A stretch of 13,476 nt of DNA from contig DPZM01000259.1 in assembly GCA_003535955.1 (NCBI GenBank), positions 1 through 13,476 on the forward strand. The letters run 5' to 3'. Positions 12,276 through 13,476 of this stretch are shown in pieces. The position numbers and the translations under genes were made by a program. Positions within the stretch are counted from its first letter, which is position 1. The number at the start of each line of letters is the position of its first letter. The DNA is from Lachnospiraceae bacterium. GTDB lineage: Bacteria; Bacillota; Clostridia; Lachnospirales; Lachnospiraceae. Below the pieces are notes generated by a model, which had not been told where the DNA came from, made no database searches, and saw only the letters and a program-made list of their open reading frames with translations.

Positions 12276-13476
12276 ATGTTTGCTAACACGTTTTGGGCAC
12301 TTGTACCGGCGATAATAGCGATCGCACTGGCACTCATCACCAAGGAGGTGTATTCATCGCTGTTTATAGGAATTGTTGCCGGGGGACTATTGTATTCGGG
12401 ATTTTCATTTACGGGGACCATCCAGCATGTGTTTGTCGATGGTATGATAGCCCAGCTTTCCGATTCCTGGAATGTCGGTATACTGATCTTCCTTGTTGTC
12501 CTCGGAAGCATAGTCATGCTTATGAACAGGGCAGGAGGTTCGGCTGCTTTCGGGCGGTTTGCGGTTTCCCATGTTAAGACGGAAACAGGAGCCAAGATTG
12601 CGACAATAATGCTCGGGATCATTATTTTTATAGATGATTACTTTAACTGCCTTACAGTAGGATCGGTAATGAGACCGCTTACTGATAAGCACAGGATATC
12701 GCGTGAGAAGCTTGCTTATCTTATTGATGCAACTGCAGCACCTGTGTGTATCATAGCTCCCATATCATCATGGGCAGCGGCGGTTACGGGTTTCGTTGAC
12801 GGAGCTAACGGACTTACGCTTTTCATAAGGGCTATTCCTTATAACTTTTATGCGCTTCTTACACTTGTTATGCTCTTTGGCATGGCTGCAACGGGAGTCG
12901 ATTACGGGCCGATGAAGCTTGCCGAAATGAATGCAAAGCTGAACGGCAGTAAGGATGAAGAGAATAATGGTGAACATCCTTCCATAACCGGAGCTGATGA
13001 CCAGCCCAAGCCTCCGGTTTCTAAGAACGGCAAAGTCATACATCTGGTATTACCTATCGTTGTTCTTATTACTTCATGTGTCATAGGAATGATCTATACA
13101 GGCGGTTTCTTTGATGGTGAGACCTTTGTCGATGCCTTTTCCAATTCCGATGCATCGGTAGGCCTTGTATACGGTTCGGTTGCAGCATTGGTAATAACGA
13201 TCATCTTTATGCTGATAACAAGGGTTCTTTCCTTCAATGAATGCATGAATACAATTCCGGAGGGATTTAGGAGTATGGTTCCCGCGATCATGATCCTTAC
13301 ATTTGCCTGGACTTTAAAGGCCATGACGGATTCGCTCGGTGCTAAGGAATACGTTGCTTCGCAGGTTGAGCTTATTGCAGAAAACCATGCGCTTATGAGC
13401 ATTCTTCCCGCGATCGTTTTCCTTATCGGAACCTTCCTTGCATTTGCAACGGGAACTTCATGGGGAACCTTTGGAA
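12276..13476 (+). CDS. nhaC: NhaC-family Na+/H+ antiporter (3' end outside window)
   Basis: Integral membrane carrier expected to exchange cytoplasmic Na+ for external H+, serving pH and sodium homeostasis. The open frame gives 400 residues before the window ends. Hydrophobic segments run from residue 7 onward. The conserved core of the family is present as IDDYFNCLTVGSVMRPL (119-135) with Asp120-Asp121 and Asn124, then KLAYLIDATAAPVCIIAPISSW (145-166) with Asp151, and ATGTSWGTFG (391-400) at the cut edge. A hydrophilic loop rich in Asp, Glu and Asn (about 220-252) separates two membrane halves. GGGAGG at 12263-12268 lies 7 nt before ATG 12276. It follows the Sel1-repeat gene by 21 bp. NhaC-like carriers also include organic-acid/cation antiporters such as malate-2H+/Na+-lactate (MleN), so the substrate is not settled. 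Confidence 0.9.
   Translation, partial: MFANTFWALVPAIIAIALALITKEVYSSLFIGIVAGGLLYSGFSFTGTIQHVFVDGMIAQLSDSWNVGILIFLVVLGSIVMLMNRAGGSAAFGRFAVSHVKTETGAKIATIMLGIIIFIDDYFNCLTVGSVMRPLTDKHRISREKLAYLIDATAAPVCIIAPISSWAAAVTGFVDGANGLTLFIRAIPYNFYALLTLVMLFGMAATGVDYGPMKLAEMNAKLNGSKDEENNGEHPSITGADDQPKPPVSKNGKVIHLVLPIVVLITSCVIGMIYTGGFFDGETFVDAFSNSDASVGLVYGSVAALVITIIFMLITRVLSFNECMNTIPEGFRSMVPAIMILTFAWTLKAMTDSLGAKEYVASQVELIAENHALMSILPAIVFLIGTFLAFATGTSWGTFG

Noticed and set aside
12203..12692. Several open frames on both strands at the start of the antiporter gene
   Set aside because: All overlap the nhaC frame from 12276, whose protein carries the family motifs throughout; the others have none.

Overview
The window looks like chromosomal DNA of a low-to-mid-GC Gram-positive anaerobe of the class Clostridia, most plausibly Lachnospiraceae. 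This is inferred from strong AGGAGG-type ribosome sites, sigma-A-type promoters with extended -10 elements, purine-rich intergenic DNA, and the families present (stand-alone TrpB2, NhaC, PlsY, a membrane-anchored trigger-factor-like foldase). No rRNA, tRNA, CRISPR array, prophage or complete transposon was seen.

Left part (1-2300). The tail of a small Val/Glu/Lys-rich helical protein ends in a terminator. A regulatory region follows, holding a 31-nt palindrome, a promoter and a 5'-leader hairpin. Next comes a TrpB2-type tryptophan synthase beta chain with no trpA nearby. Four copies of a short dispersed repeat with a GGGACGGTTC core sit between genes here.

Metal-export unit (1861-4316). A promoter overlapped by an ArsR/SmtB-like operator drives a 72-residue HMA metal-binding protein and a P1B-2 (Zn/Cd/Pb) ATPase. 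The HMA module, usually fused to the ATPase, is a separate gene here, and two repeat copies lie between the two genes.

Surface-polymer unit (4334-8140). An extended -10 promoter precedes a polyprenyl-phosphate sugar-phosphotransferase. One base later comes a chimera that joins the N-terminal half of such a phosphotransferase to a WecG/TagA/CpsF (GT26) glycosyltransferase. PlsY, which makes lysophosphatidic acid, follows. These three genes probably form one operon. It ends at an 18-bp perfect bidirectional terminator that contains the stop codons of both converging genes.

Minus-strand unit (8135-11118). An O-antigen-ligase/Wzy-like polytopic membrane protein is followed by a membrane-anchored, outward-facing trigger-factor/FKBP-like foldase. 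Both fit cell-surface assembly.

Right part (11119-13476). Two divergent promoters appear to share a single palindromic -35 hexamer (TGTACA), each with a 17-bp spacer. The rightward promoter drives a Sel1-repeat protein and an NhaC-family Na+/H+ antiporter that runs off the window. The most interesting signals are the phosphotransferase/GT26 chimera, the shared -35, the metal operator with its split HMA/ATPase pair, and the dispersed repeat family. All calls rest on reading the sequence and on family knowledge; no database search was possible.
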